Assembly (NCBI GenBank): GCA_963995505.1
Contig: OZ023198.1
Span: 1,488,001 to 1,552,000 of the forward strand
From: Hypericum androsaemum
Lineage: Eukaryota; Streptophyta; Magnoliopsida; Malpighiales; Hypericaceae
Length of the DNA stretch: 64,000 bases
Reading direction: 5' to 3'
The position numbers and the translations under genes are program-made. The notes under the pieces are model-generated. The model did no database searches, was not told where the DNA came from, and saw nothing but the letters and a program-made list of their open reading frames with translations. Positions 1 through 16,189 of the stretch are shown in pieces (positions within the stretch are counted from its first letter, which is position 1; each line of letters opens with the position of its first letter).

Positions 1-1112
1 AACGGCATGACTAATGGAGTTTGGTTTCGTTTAATTCCGTTGCAGAAATTGTGATCTCTGGTTCATGGAATTCGCGCAAAGTCCGTCTACTACAGTCATA
101 GTAGGAGAGTTCTGCGGAGGGCTTCAAGCAAGTATCCATTTCTTCTTCCTTTTTTGCCCATAATCATATGAAATTTGCTGTTCCTGGGATGTGAACTTTT
201 GCCCTGTGACTCAGATTGTTGCTATATGATTTTGCTTCGCTGTGCTATATTATCTTTTCTTCGCCCATTTCCTCATTTATGGTCCTACGTTATGAAATTT
301 CGTAGTCCTATGCCCTTGCATTTCGAATCATCTTAAGATAACCATATATATATATATATATATATTTTTTTTTTCCAAATGAATTTATAACAAAATTCAT
401 AATTTATTCTAGATAAAACCGTTGAGAATTTTTTTTCCAAATGAATTTTACAAAAAAAATGGTAGGATTTTCTGTAGTTCTACAGAAATCCAAAATATTT
501 AAAGCTGTGGTATTTTGACCTAGTAAAGGTAATTGGAATTTGTAAATAAATTCCATGTTTCTAAACACCAAGTGCAAGAGTGCGAAATTGTAAGGTTTGT
601 ATGTTTTAGGCAAAAGAGAATACTAAGGAAGGATTTTTACATGTAATTGATTTTAAAAAGGTAAACATTTTGGGGAATTTTTATTTAAAAAATGTTACAA
701 AGAAAGATTTAAAAAAATGCAATTTTATAAATAATGTTTATGAAAAAATTAACCATAAAACATTTTACATCAAAATACGACGAGTTCATATTATAGCAGT
801 AAAATCGATATTTTTGTAAAAGTTGTCCAACTCGTAAATAAACATCGTTTAATATAAAAAATCCCTATAAAATAAAACAAATGAATTCCATACTGAACAA
901 AATAAAACCAAGCTCTTCGTTTTGAGACCGGATTGAGTGGGGACTAAAGAAAATTTGTCTATAGGTGATGACTACATTTTGGGCCGTCAGATTTGATTAT
1001 CTTTAAATCTGATGGTCAATAACCTACCAGGTGATATTGGTTTGCATGTGAAGTGATATTGGTTTGCAAGAAGCTGGTTTACATATGTAGTAATATTGGT
1101 TTGAGTTAATCC
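1..1112. other. AT-rich intergenic DNA, no gene recognised
   Basis: I see no supported coding region. There is a TA microsatellite at about 343-364 followed by a T run. The first 200 bases are less AT-rich and could be the edge of a gene lying outside the window, but no reading frame supports this. Confidence 0.5.
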
Positions 1113-1617
1113 CCATAAATGGAGACTAGCCCAGTCCCCACCAAATCCGCCCCCAATTTCGGGGGCATTCTTCGAGGCCATAATTGCTCCAGCCTTAATC
1201 CGGAGCTTTGTGGCGCATACAAAGGCCTCGAATTGGCTTGGAGCCTTAGCTATAAGAAGATTATTCTTGAAGTCGATTCAAAATTAGTAGAAGGCTTTGT
1301 CAACAGGCCTCCCTAGCAATCCCACATCCCATGGAATCCCTTCCTAGTTAAGTTAGAGTAGGAACTCAAACGGGATTAAAATGTTCGAGTTGTTCACACT
1401 TATCAGGAGGCAAATAGATGTGCCGACATGTTAGCTAACCTTGGTTTCTTAAAACTTTCCGGGTTCTTAGCCTTTGATTCTCTTCCGCGTCAATAAGGAA
1501 TGTTATGTTTTGTGACTTGAGCGACGTGGCTTTTCCTCGTTGCGTTGTAATAGACCATGTCTTGAATTAATGAAGCTCTAGGGGCTCTGCTCCTCTTATT
1601 TTACCTTTAAAAAATGA
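1113..1617 (+). mobile_element. LINE 3' fragment with RNase H (RVT_3-like) remnant
   Basis: The plus frame from about 1119 to 1313 reads as the end of a plant non-LTR retrotransposon RNase H, with a GGILRGHN start, an ELCGAYKGLELAWSL segment and an ILEVDSKLVEGFV segment containing the conserved aspartate. The frame then breaks, and more decayed sequence runs to a TTTACCTTTAAAAAATG 3' tail, similar in style to the LINE tail at 16.8 kb. No reverse transcriptase is present, so this is a 5'-truncated dead copy. The MULE-like element that follows begins about ten bases after the tail. Confidence 0.75.
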
Positions 1618-1626
1618 AATTTTCTT

Positions 1627-2685
1627 AGGTAAATTAACCTTAGGTCCCTGGTCTATAGCGTAATTATTGATAAGATCTTTACTATTTGAAAAATTATTTT
1701 TTCATCCATACTCTTTGAAAAAATGTTGGGATCGGGTCCTTGTTTGATGTCAGTTTTATCTTTTTTTTAATATGTGAAATGACCTTTATATTATTGAACA
1801 AAAAATTTGATCTCTTTCAACCTCAAGCCAAGAACACCTCAACATACAACCTTAAGCAGAGAACACCTCTGTTAAGCCAATGAACCCAACACAACCGCCA
1901 ACACTAGCATGCAACACACGAAACCACAAGAAGAACAAATGAAAGAACACAAAGGAGACAAGGATTTGTTCACCCGGTTCAATCTCGAGGATCTACGTCC
2001 GGGGGCGTACCAAGCTAGAAGGATTTTTACTAATCTCATTCAAAGGAGCTCACTTTCTCTCTTTTACAATGAATGAGCCACCTACACTCTTGGGACAATA
2101 ATAAATGAGTTACAATGGGGTATTTATAGAGGCACCAACCCTAGGGTAGAAGTTGGATAAGGGGGGGCAAACTAGTCAACAAAAAATACCCTTCCCGGGC
2201 ACCCCTAGCGGTCGCTACCCTCCTAGCGGCTGCTAGGTCCCAAAACCCGGATGCTTCTGCCTCCACCCCCCTCCCCCTAGCGATCTCTAGGGGAGATCGA
2301 GGTTAGCGGCTGCTAGCTAGCTGGCGATCGCCAAGGGGTTAGCGGCTGGGCCCGCCAGGCGCGCCAGCTCTGCTCCGCTTCGTGTTTAGCCTTCTCGCAT
2401 TCGTTTCTAGACCTGATTTATCCCCCGAGCGGCCTCTCAGGCTCCATACCCAACAACCTCAAGCCAAGAACTTACAAGTGAAGTGTTCTTTTTGGTTTGA
2501 GGTTGAATAAGCACAATTTTTTTCAAGGGTATAAATGTTATTTTACATGTAAAAAAATGACTGGTGACATCAGCCAATGACCCAAGACCAACATTTCTCT
2601 AAAGAGCCGAGAATTTTTTTTTCGAAATGACAAGGACCCTACCAATAATTACGTTATAGACTAAGAAGGTAAAGATAATTTGCCG
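1627..2685. mobile_element. MULE-like TIR element with nested solo LTR
   Basis: The two ends are long, imperfect inverted repeats of about 150 bp: the left arm starts AGGTAAATTAACC and the complement of the right end starts CGGCAAATTATC. Both arms contain a GGTCCTTG segment and a GATGTCA segment. Flanks are AATTTTCTT (1618-1626) and AACTTCCTT (2686-2694), a possible 9-bp target duplication with two mismatches, as expected for an old Mutator-like insertion. There is no transposase. Most of the interior is a later solo LTR insertion. Confidence 0.65.
1870..2455. mobile_element. Solo LTR (586 bp) with 5-bp target duplication
   Basis: The segment begins TGTTAAG and ends CCCAACA, the TG...CA ends of an LTR, and is flanked by perfect ACCTC duplications (1865-1869 and 2456-2460). 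A GTTCACCCGGTTCAATCTCGA stretch followed by a CTACGTCCGGGG segment resembles plant Copia or TRIM LTRs. No internal region is present, so this is most simply a solo LTR left by LTR-LTR recombination. Confidence 0.8.
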
Positions 2686-3499
2686 AACTTCCTTCCGTTT
2701 TCCGGATAACAAATTTTAGTCGTATAATTCCAAGACGGAGATGCCTTGATTTCGCGTTAGCAAATGACTTGATATAGATTTCATTTATGTGACACTCGTT
2801 AACAAATTATATTTTGGGTGTCTCGTATCACGTTATAAATTAATTTATCTACGTAACTCGAATTTTCCACTCATATTAAACAACTATTTTTCGGAAAAAG
2901 TCTCTTACTTACAAAATTACCGGGGTTCTAAGTGATGGTTCTTTTCTTCCAAAGATGGTTATTTAGTCTCCCTATGTCATCATCTACGTGGATGTCAAAA
3001 TATAAAACTGCATAATTGTGGTGTGACAGAACATATATAACCTTTGGATTTTTTATACAAGAAGGTGGATCCATGAACTTTCATTTGATGTGGTATAATA
3101 TTACATTGTGGATCCATGAAAGTTTTATATTAGTCTCCACTAAATATGAAAGTACTGTCTTTGAAATAATGTTTTAATTAGTAAATAATGAGATGAAAAC
3201 TGAGCTTCAAATTTACGAAGGGATTCAAATTTCGAAAGCGTACAAAAATTAATTATAAAAAATCTCATTATATTCAGCTAGTAAAAATTCAGCACAGTAA
3301 ATTTTATAAAAATCAACCTATTCGTTTGGTACAGTAAAATATCTCCAAAGTGATATTTTTTGGATCAGATAAAAATATCACTTTAAAGAAATTATTAAGT
3401 AAGAAATGTTTACATTTGTTCCTCTATAAATATTAAAATAAAGTTTTGAACAATGAATACATAAATATCAAAAAATTATATGGTCTATATTGAAGTTAC
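2686..3499. other. AT-rich intergenic DNA
   Basis: No gene is seen. Around 3335-3390 there is a CAGTAAAATATCTCCAAAG stretch facing an ATATCACTTTAAAG stretch. These resemble the termini of the TIR element at 43881-44447, so a decayed relative may lie here. Confidence 0.4.
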
Positions 3500-5430
3500 A
3501 AAAAATCTCAGCTTAGTTATTCAAATGCTATATTCGATTAAAATATTTTTTTCCAACAAGACAGCGTCGATCACGATGATCATTTGAAGACAATAGAGAA
3601 GATGAATGTGTTGTCAAGAAATTTCGGATAGGAGGACGAGTTTTAGTGTAGCACGAACGTGAATGATCTTGTGAAGATTCTTTCAGACAAAGTTCGACCC
3701 TCCGAATAAATTCGCGAGTACAACGGGTCTGTGAACACTTGCTGCCAGGATACAATCACACTCTTAATACTATAATCGAGTTCAAGATTTGCACGACCTT
3801 GACTCGATCAAGAACACACTATTTGGATTCTAATGATGCTTATAGTAAGTGTAGGAAGGAAGGATTTTTATTTTAAAATGAGAACATGTTAATTGTTATT
3901 TATAGGGGTTTGGATTCATCATTGGAGCCTCTTTATCATCCATAAATATTTCTGGAACGTTCATGAATGGTGGCTTATAGGTTTGGGTCACTTCTCTTGA
4001 ATTTAAACTCAAGAGGCACGAAGTTTGAATATGTCCGGGTAGACTTGCGGCCGCCAGTAAAACAGCTTCGGAAATTAATTTCTGGCAGGCGCCAATGAAC
4101 TTGCGGCCGTAAGTTCATGGAACATGGTCTCGGAAATTAATTTCTGGCAGGCGCCAATGAACTGGTGGTCGCCAGCTCTTCCCAATTCAAACAACGTGCA
4201 CCGTTTAGGCAGGGGTTTAAAATATCCAACATTCTCTCCCTATTTTTAAAAATTTTAAAATAGTAACTGCATCATTTAAGTGACTGCCTACGTATCCGCG
4301 AGGGATCAAGCCAACGTAGTTCAAGCTAGGATAAGAATGAGCATCATCGTAGAAGCCAATAAATAAATGATATGTATCTTTTGGATTTGAACCTTCACTT
4401 AGTGTAAGAAACTCAAAGTTTTATCGAGGTTCTATGGTGAACGAATCTTGAACCAAGTACCCCTTGCGGTAAAATCAGAATCTCTACACATATTGACTTT
4501 AGAGGTTAGTGTGTTATATAACTCGCACGTTAATGGCCATGTGCTTATATCCTGAATTCATGAGTCTTCTTTAGAGAGCAGTCTTACTCTTTTAGGAAAC
4601 AGCCTGATTTCCATACTCTTATAGGTAAGTCTCTTAAGGTGCTTCTGTGAGACACATGTAACCACTTAGACTTATTAAGAATTTGCATTCATCCTCGTTC
4701 ATGCAGAACTACTGCACTAATTCAGAAATGGGAAGTTTGCCTTAGTTCACCATAACCACTCTAATGACTTATTGGTACCCATTAAACCCTGTTTGTCCAT
4801 TTCAAAACATTGGTTGGGTTTCCGTCATTGGCGGTCAACCTTCTTTCACAGACCTTAGCCCCAATTTCCTTACATTTTATTGAAAACATTGTCTTTGGTA
4901 GACTCTTCGAAAAAAGGTCTGCCAAGTTCTTCTTCGTTTCAATAAAGTCAACATTTTATTGAAAACATTGCCTTTGGTAGACTCTTCGTAAAAGGGTCTG
5001 CCAAGTTCTTCTTCGTTTCAATAAAGTCAACCGCAACTACTCATCTCTTTAGCAATTGTTTTACCATTTGATGTCTTAGACTTGCATGTCTAAACTTTTC
5101 ATTATAAGTCTTGTTAGAGATGTTATAGATCGTAGCTTGATTATCACAATTGATCAAGACTGCTGGAGATGGCTTCTTCCACAATGAGATTTCTACAAGT
5201 AAGTTTCTAAGCCATTCCGCCTCCTTACTTGCATCGGCCAACGCTATCAACTCCGACAACATTGTTGAATCAGAAATACAAGTTTGCTCCTTGGAATCAG
5301 AAATTAATTTTTGGTGGGCGCCAATGAACTGGCGGTCGCCAGCTCTTCCCAATTCAAACAACGTGCACCGTTTAGGCAGGGGGCGCTGCCATTTACTCCC
5401 TATCGTAGCGGCATTGAAAATATCCAACAG
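3500..5430 (-). mobile_element. Degenerate Copia retrotransposon, 3' part (RNase H tail plus LTR remnants)
   Basis: Read on the minus strand, an LTR fragment (about 5430-5298, TGTTGGATATTTTCAATGC start) runs into a Copia RNase H tail at about 5297-5041. Recognisable motifs are SKEQTCISDS, ELIALADASKEAEWLR, INCDNQATI and RHQMVKQLL. Decayed 3' sequence follows and then a second LTR-like copy beginning at about 4231 with TGTTGGATATTTTAAACC. A short unit containing AATTAATTTCTGGCAGGCGCC repeats at 4071, 4134 and, diverged, at about 5298. A 79-bp unit is tandemly duplicated at 4872-4950 and 4951-5029. Integrase, reverse transcriptase and the true element ends are missing. Confidence 0.7.
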
Positions 5431-7819
<2,389 letters not shown>

Positions 7820-8687
7820 GCTACTCATTGGAGTCCATCACCCGTTTCCAGGAGTTGAAGATCATAAACGATTGATCTGGAATGGTTTAAGTTATTCAAT
7901 GATCGGTTTCTTTCTGGTACAATTGAAAGTTCAACGGGCTTTTTATCCCTGAAACTTCAGCGCAATACTAACCTCGACGAGATCAAATTGGCGAAGAACA
8001 TATATCGATTGAGGGACGATTTCACTAAAATTTATAACGACCAGAAAGTGCTGTGATCAGCTTTCTATTCTTTTGGGTGAGAATTTAAATAGGTTGACCT
8101 AAATTTCATGTTCTAGACGGTATTCGTTTTTGTTTTTTTCCTAAACAAAAAATTTCTATTTCTGCAAAAGATAAAGAGTCAATTCATGATCTATTGTTAC
8201 CACACTTCTCGCCAAGCTTAGGTATCGGCTTTTTGTTTTGCCCTCTTCCAAGAATTTATTGCACCAGAAGTTTAAGAGAAACTAGAAGGGGTATTTTCAT
8301 AGCATTTTAACTCGAACTCGAAACACCTCAGCAATGCCGGTAGCATATGCAGTCACCCTAACCCTCACCCAACTGAGATTCCATCATGAATGAATGAAGC
8401 ATCAACGCCTGGATCATTTAGGGTTTAGTATAATCCATGCAAATGTATTCCAACAAATAAGACAGCGAGCTAAACAGTAGAAGATTATTCCAAGCTTAAA
8501 GCTTTTAAACTTGGCTTGAACCACAAGATTGAATATAGTACGATCTTTTAATTTTAAGACGAGAGATCCCGACTGCAACATATCAAAATCCCAGTAGAGA
8601 GGAAAGGAAAGTCATTAAAACAAATCGGTTTAAAGCACCGGAACGCGGCCACGAATCGACTTCTTGGTTCTCTCCCCGCTGTTTTCC
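7820..8687. other. Intergenic region between the DUF167 gene and RPL17
   Basis: These are the 3' flanks of two genes lying tail to tail. I see no coding region or repeat. Confidence 0.5.
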
Positions 8688-10350
<1,663 letters not shown>

Positions 10351-10411
10351 GGTTGCAAAATGCCGCTGAAGAAAAACCCACCAAAGTTGTGAGCTTTCGG
10401 AGTTGTTGAAG

Positions 10412-10457
10412 AACCCTAACTGAGATTGAGAAGGTCAGAGGTTGGGCCTTTTGGGCT
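10412..10457 (-). promoter_or_regulatory. telo-box and site II motifs upstream of RPL17
   Basis: AACCCTAA at 10412-10419 is a telo-box. TGGGCC at 10443-10448 and TGGGCT at 10452-10457 are site II (TGGGCY) elements. This pairing is typical of plant ribosomal-protein promoters and lies 60-110 bases upstream of the RPL17 start codon. The assignment rests on motif and position only. Confidence 0.65.
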
Positions 10458-11880
10458 TCCGTTATGGGTCAGCGGTTCGGTGTAAAGATTAGTCGGTACA
10501 GTGGTATCCAGATAATAAGCTATCTAAATAAAAAAATAAGGACTGACTGAGATTAATAAGTTTCTGATTGGAAAAAGGTTTTACTGGAACTTTTTAAAAT
10601 TGATTTTCCGTATTATGTTCCCACAAAAAATTATATAGTAAATTGATTTATACACAAGTTAACTTTAAACAATCAAGCTTGTTGTCACAGAAACTTTTGT
10701 TTTATTACTCATAATTCAGGCCATGCACATTGATGATTTAGGAGCGGGGGAGGAAAAAAAACGAAACTTGTTTTTTCTTCAAAACTTTAATTTGAGTCTC
10801 GAGACAAAAATATAAAAAATGGGAAAAAAATTCTTAGTAGATTTTAATACATTAAATTCTCAAAAATAAAATAGGATTCTCTTATTAAAGTAGAACAATT
10901 TTTAACTGGTTAGTTTATTTAATTTGGCTGTTTTATAATTTTATTGGCCGCAACTTACATCTCTCCCCTCAAAACTCGTCATCTCATTTATAGAACTTCT
11001 AGGCGCTCGGTGGTAAAAACTAAAACCTTTTTGAAACATTTATATCGAAACTTGTTTGAAACTTTTGCACTGTGTTTAGGAATAAAAATAGAATTAGAAA
11101 GTAAAGTAGAATCCATAAAATAAAACAAGGTCAAATGAAACAAAGTAAATTAACCGCATCGTGTCTGAAAAACGAATCCAATTTCTCCTTATTCGACCGG
11201 CTACATCACTGATTAGATTAATTTTTTTTTAAAATAATTCTATTAGTAATTATATTGGGTATTAAAATATTAACAAAACCACTTTTAATATAACAAAATT
11301 CTAAAAAAACAATGTTTAAATTTTTTTATCAATTTAACCTTAACCGACCAGTCCAACCCCACTCCACAATTTAGTATAAAACAAACCACCCCGACTACAA
11401 AAACCAAATTCGAAAATCGGCTAACGACCAATAATAAATTCCCGACGACGAACTGAATTTGACAACATAAATCATCAGCTACCAGCCTGGTTAAACACAT
11501 TACTAACTGCAATAGGATTGTTTGTGAGTGAGTGCATGGCCATGAAGATGGAAGCCGAACGTTGGAGTGCGGCTAATTCAACTTTGTTATTGTGATACAA
11601 GAACACCCTAAATGGAGAGGTCAAACATTCTCCAGCAGCAAGAAAATTGGAATGGTAACACTTGAAAATCCCTACATCCGAAAACACCCGACACAGTTCC
11701 AGGCGAAGATATGTTAAAGGCTTCCACTTCTACTTCCGTCTTCCCGACATCATCATCACTCCAAAAAAACACCATCTCCATGAGTATTTGTAACCCAAAT
11801 TACAAGGATGACAACAAAATCACCTACTTTCCTTGCCTAGATTTGTACATAGGTGGAGGAATGTAGGCTGTCCTTTTTCA
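10458..11880. other. AT-rich intergenic DNA
   Basis: No protein-coding feature is supported; the short minus-strand reading frames at 11285-11687 have no recognisable domain. The part from about 11700 onward is probably the 3' UTR of the SAP-domain gene. Confidence 0.45.
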
Positions 11881-14060
11881 TTAGCCGTTGGCACTCTTTA
11901 ACCTTGCAACCAGTTCATCCTGCACCAATGATGACAATGATTAGCGAAAGGGGATACACTAATCTACCATAACGATAGCAACCCGTCGAAAGCTGCCAAT
12001 TCATGGATTGAAACATATGAAGACATTCTATCAATGGTTTCAAATAGTTGATGAAGCTAAGTGCAGCTGACATTGGTTACTTTAGCGAATCAATGCAAAA
12101 CTAGATGTCAATATAGTCACCTTTTTTCCTTTCGGAGACAGGCCTCGTTCTTTTAACAGAGCACGGAGCTTCTCCACTGTCAGACTGTAGAAGTCCTTGG
12201 TAGATGAGGAACTACTTTCAGCCACCTCTGCACACTCTGAAGCAATTGAAAAGCTAAGCATATACCGCGTCTTTTGATAAATGAAAGAGAAAACATATAC
12301 TCCAGAACTTGCAAGTTCAACCCTGAACAACTCATAACCTTGACACGCAGTAGTATTCTAACATTTCAAAGTAGCAATTGATAATCAGAGTGCATTTGTT
12401 ATCACATGATATTCAACGGGATAAAGTTTACAGAAATTAATATGCAAATGCACCAGTCAAGAAAGGGCATAGACGCAGGGACAAGCATCTCCTGATTAGG
12501 AAAATATAGCAAGAATGGACGGAAGGAAAATGTTGGAAGGTCTAAACCCTAATGCAGCATCATCTTGGAAAGACAAAAGTGAAATGAAATGTTCCACCTA
12601 GCAATCAATATCAACATCGGCGTTTAACATTATCAGGATTTCCAAAATGAACTTATGAAGGAAAATTGCTTACATAGAACAAGGACCACAAAACTATACC
12701 TGGAAAATTGCTTGCATACAATGAAGACGACAAAATTATACCTGGTTTAGAACCATTTTGGGAGCTATTTCTCTTAGCTGAACGCCCTTCAACTGCTCTC
12801 TCTAAGGTCCTGAAAATTTCAGAGAGTGGGCCAAATATGAATTTGCTTGAAATTTTCCTTGGAGGAAAGAGCTGCTAAAAACTGTCAAATATGTTATGCA
12901 TTGTAGCTTAAAGCTCAGAACGAAGTCAAACAACTGCTGGTCGAAAATGAAGCAGGTAATGGATGAAAACCACTTTGGTTGCACGGACAAAAGATAGAAG
13001 CAAGACCTCTTTCTGGGACCATCAGATGTAGTTGCACCCTTTCCATCCTTTGAACTGGAACTACCCTTCTGTCCTTTGAGCTGAAGGGATCTGATCAATA
13101 TGTTGGTCTGGTTCGTCTTTATCTGTTGACCTTCTGCAGACACAGCCATTATGTTAACATAGAAATTTGACACCGATGACAATGGAAAACCAGAACTCAT
13201 CATGCAATCAGTTCATGAAGCCAGTGACTTCTTGGAGCAGAGAAAGCAGGAATTAACTTGATCATAACCTTGCCACGTTCATAATTAATTAAAGATCATC
13301 CATCATGGCATTTATGCTATTTTCATAACTACAATGCAATACACCAATCTGATCGATATACTAGAGGCAGCTAACAATTAGATTTGCAAAGTCATCTCCG
13401 ACTGCAAAGACCTTTCGGTTTGGGACACTAAAACCTAAAACCTAGATGCTCCTGAATACACCAACTCGTGATGCAAGCATATCCAACCGCAACAAGAGTC
13501 ACAACGCGGTATGAAATTTTAGGTAATGGATACAACCGTCGACAATGTTTAACCACTATAACAACATTCAACAACAAATACAAGAAACTAAAGGCATACC
13601 CGGGGGCGAAGTGTCACGATCACAAACGTAAACTCGCATCCTACCCTGCGAGTAAATGCAGAAACAAACATCAAATCATCGACAGGATGGACAAAAAACC
13701 CGACGGTTATACAAGATTCAAGTAAAACCCTAACAGACAGCAACTGCTAATTAATTAGCAACATCGCTCTACCTTTTCGCACAAAACCTAAGTACAAGAT
13801 CCAGTTAAAAGCACAGTACAATTCAAACAACCTAACTTTCTCGAGCTTCCCCAATTTAAACAGAACGGAACCATAAAAAAGCACGTGCTTATATTAGACA
13901 GTGGAAGCAAGGTGGGGAAACGGAGGGCGGGGGAAGCGAGAGGGCTCACGAGGTTCGAGGAGTGGACGGTGGAGGAAAATAGGCCGTGAGAGGGGAGGTT
14001 CAAGAGGAACCCGGAGGCCGCGCTGCCGTTGGCCGCCGGATTCGAACTCCCGCCTTCCAT
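11881..14060 (-). CDS. Small SAP-domain protein, At5g63460-like
   Basis: Six exons on the minus strand: 13950-14060, 13600-13645, 13007-13133, 12742-12809, 12121-12236 and 11881-11919. They join in phase to 168 aa. The N-terminus [17 protein letters not shown] is followed by [20 protein letters not shown], then a basic, serine-rich stretch ([20 protein letters not shown]). A C-terminal SAP motif spans residues 133-168 ([18 protein letters not shown], then [16 protein letters not shown]). SAP domains bind DNA or RNA and occur in nuclear chromatin and mRNA-export proteins, so a nuclear nucleic-acid-binding role is likely but unproven. The neighbour at 5921 resembles At5g63440 and this one resembles At5g63460, consistent with conserved synteny. 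Part of the gene is duplicated at 17.8-19.0 kb. Confidence 0.85.
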
Positions 14061-14238
14061 GTGCGCCTTTTTGTTTTCTTTTTTTCTTCCTTTTCAAAGA
14101 ACCGCGAGAGAGTTTTTACACTTAAAAAGTCCAATTCGTGGTTTTTTTTTTGGAAATTGAAACACGACATTATAGACACGAAAATAAAATACATAAACTG
14201 AACGATAGAAAACACAAGAGATAATTATTCTCAGACCT
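14061..14238. promoter_or_regulatory. Upstream region of the SAP-domain gene
   Basis: About 60 bases upstream of the start codon are pyrimidine-rich on the plus strand and are duplicated near 19025-19090. No precise promoter element can be placed. Confidence 0.35.
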
Positions 14239-15193
14239 CTGGTATTTGGCATATTTGTTTTTCGTTCCTTGTCTTTTCACAATCGATTAAAAACTCTCTA
14301 TAGCCATGGTTTTAAAACTCGGCCTGTAGTTACGACCCGGAATTCCTACCATTTTCCGGGTCGGCCAGTCGGACTGGTCGGACCACCGGTCGGACCAATA
14401 ATATTTTTATTTTTAAATATTTTAAATAATATATATATGTAGGTTAAAATATACTTATTTTCCATAAAAAAAATAGACTTAATTTTTTATATCTCCACTC
14501 TATAAATCTATTTTTTTAATTTATTTATTACTTTATAAACTTGTCAAATCAATTTTTTTCCTCGAAAATTACCAAAAAAATCAATTTCGCCCATTTTTGT
14601 ACTAATCGGGTTCGACCGGTCAGGGTGGACCTCAAAATTGGCCAATCCGACCAGATTTGGTCCGGTTAGTACAGACCCCAGTCAAAAGTCTAAAAATGAC
14701 CCGGTCTTGTGCCCATTTTATGATCCAACCAGTCAGACCACCGGTCGGTCCGCATTTTTTAAAACCATGCCTATGGCTTAGTTTTATTATATTTTCAGAC
14801 CCATCGATAATATCTGCAGATATTTTTTCATTTTTTTTAATGAAAATGACAAAAATACCTTTGAAAAAAATTTTAAAAAAATTCTACCCAAAAATCTCAT
14901 CGTCTTCTTCTTACCGCCACCCAGAAATCAACCATTGGGATGATGTGATTTCTGGGTAGAATCAGTTGATTTTTTTTGTTGATTTCTGGGTGGCGGTAAG
15001 ATGAAGATGATGGGATTTTTTGGTAGAATTTTTTTTAATTTTTTAATGGTATTTTTGTCATTTTATGATAAAAAATAAAAAATATATATGTTGACGTTAG
15101 CAAGAGACTTGAGAGTATAATAAAATCAAATTATGAAAAGTTTTTAATCGATTGTCAAAAGATAAGAGTGAGAGATGAATATGTCAAATACCA
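14239..15193. mobile_element. Foldback (long-hairpin) MITE carrying a nested TIR element
   Basis: The left end CTGGTATTTGGCATATT pairs with the right end, whose complement reads CTGGTATTTGACATATT. Pairing continues inward through ACAATCGATTAAAAACT, TTTTATTATA, AAATGACAAAAATACC and TTACCGCCACCCAGAAATCAAC almost to a centre near 14955, giving arms of roughly 350-450 bp. The left arm is interrupted at 14305-14769 by a separate element. No clear target duplication was found. It has no coding capacity. Confidence 0.7.
14305..14769. mobile_element. Nested hAT-like MITE in the foldback arm
   Basis: Terminal inverted repeats CATGGTTTTAAAA and TTTTAAAACCATG bound 465 bp that contain several GGTCGGACC-type motifs. 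Flanks TCTATAGC and CCTATGGC fit a decayed 8-bp duplication (6 of 8 matching). The uninterrupted right arm of the host hairpin lacks this segment, which confirms insertion. Confidence 0.6.
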
Positions 15194-16180
15194 GTCCGAA
15201 AGTAATTATTCCAAAATACAAAGATAAAAATTATCGCATTGGTGATACACCGGTCACTATGATACGTAACAGTCGTGTCTTTGGTTGGTTCCTAGTTTCC
15301 AGAGTTCCCTTTTTGATATATTTACGGGTAGTCGGCCGTTTTATTATTAATGGGCCACGAATTTCGTGCTTTGTTTTTTTTATACGTAATTTCGTGCTTT
15401 CTCCCTTTTATTTTGGTAAAAGTATATAGTCTCTCGTAACTTAACTGACTTACCCATTGGCATCGTGTAGTCTAAAAGTATCTGACTTTTGATAAAGACT
15501 TTTCTAATTAACAACATTTTGGAAAGAGTTCTTAAGCATTATTAAATTTAAAAATAAATCAAAAAAGTATGCGAAAATTATGAGAGAGGAAGATGAATTT
15601 TTTTCATATTTTCTGATTTTATTAAATTTTAAAACCAAATTTGTTTCATAATTATATTTAGGGATATTTTTGTCAAACAAATCATTCAGATAGTGAAGTG
15701 AAGTGCCAATTGGCAAATATAAAAATATCAGACATTTTTAAACATGATAACAATGTGCAAGTGGATCAAAAGTTTACCTTTCGTTTTTGGCAGAGGTTTC
15801 CTGTTTTGTCCTAATGCAAGTATGATCGATGATTCCAAAGTAACAATGAAATGTTTGTTAGACCATATGGTATAAGATAGACAGTAGATTGCCATTTTAA
15901 TTTATCAGATAATAAATACGGATTAATTTATTTGGTAAAATTTGTGAAAATCATAAAATTGAAATAACCATGACTGAAATTCGAGATAAGAGAAATTTGT
16001 TGGTGACTGTTTTGATAATTTTATACCAAACTCGTACCAGTTGAATCATCTTGGGCCTTTTTACTCTGTGTCGCTCCTCTCCCTCCCTTAGGCATGTGTT
16101 CTCTTTGTCCGCAAGACAAGCAATCGACGAAGACTAAGGAGCAAGTAGTCTAGGGGACAAATAAGAAATATGTAGATCCT
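15194..16180. repeat. Upstream copy of a segment repeated at 19110-20080
   Basis: Blocks at about 15281-15365 (TCTTTGGTTGGTTCC to GGGCCACGAATT) and about 15780-16080 recur at 19111-19201 and 19700-20050. They belong to the segmental duplication that includes the first three SAP-gene exons. No gene lies here. Confidence 0.7.
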
Positions 16181-16189
16181 ATTATTTTC

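Noticed and set aside
13894..14215. Plus-strand arginine/glycine-rich frames opposite SAP exon 1
   Set aside because: Antisense to a GC-rich first exon, with no domain; the same shadow appears in the duplicated copy.
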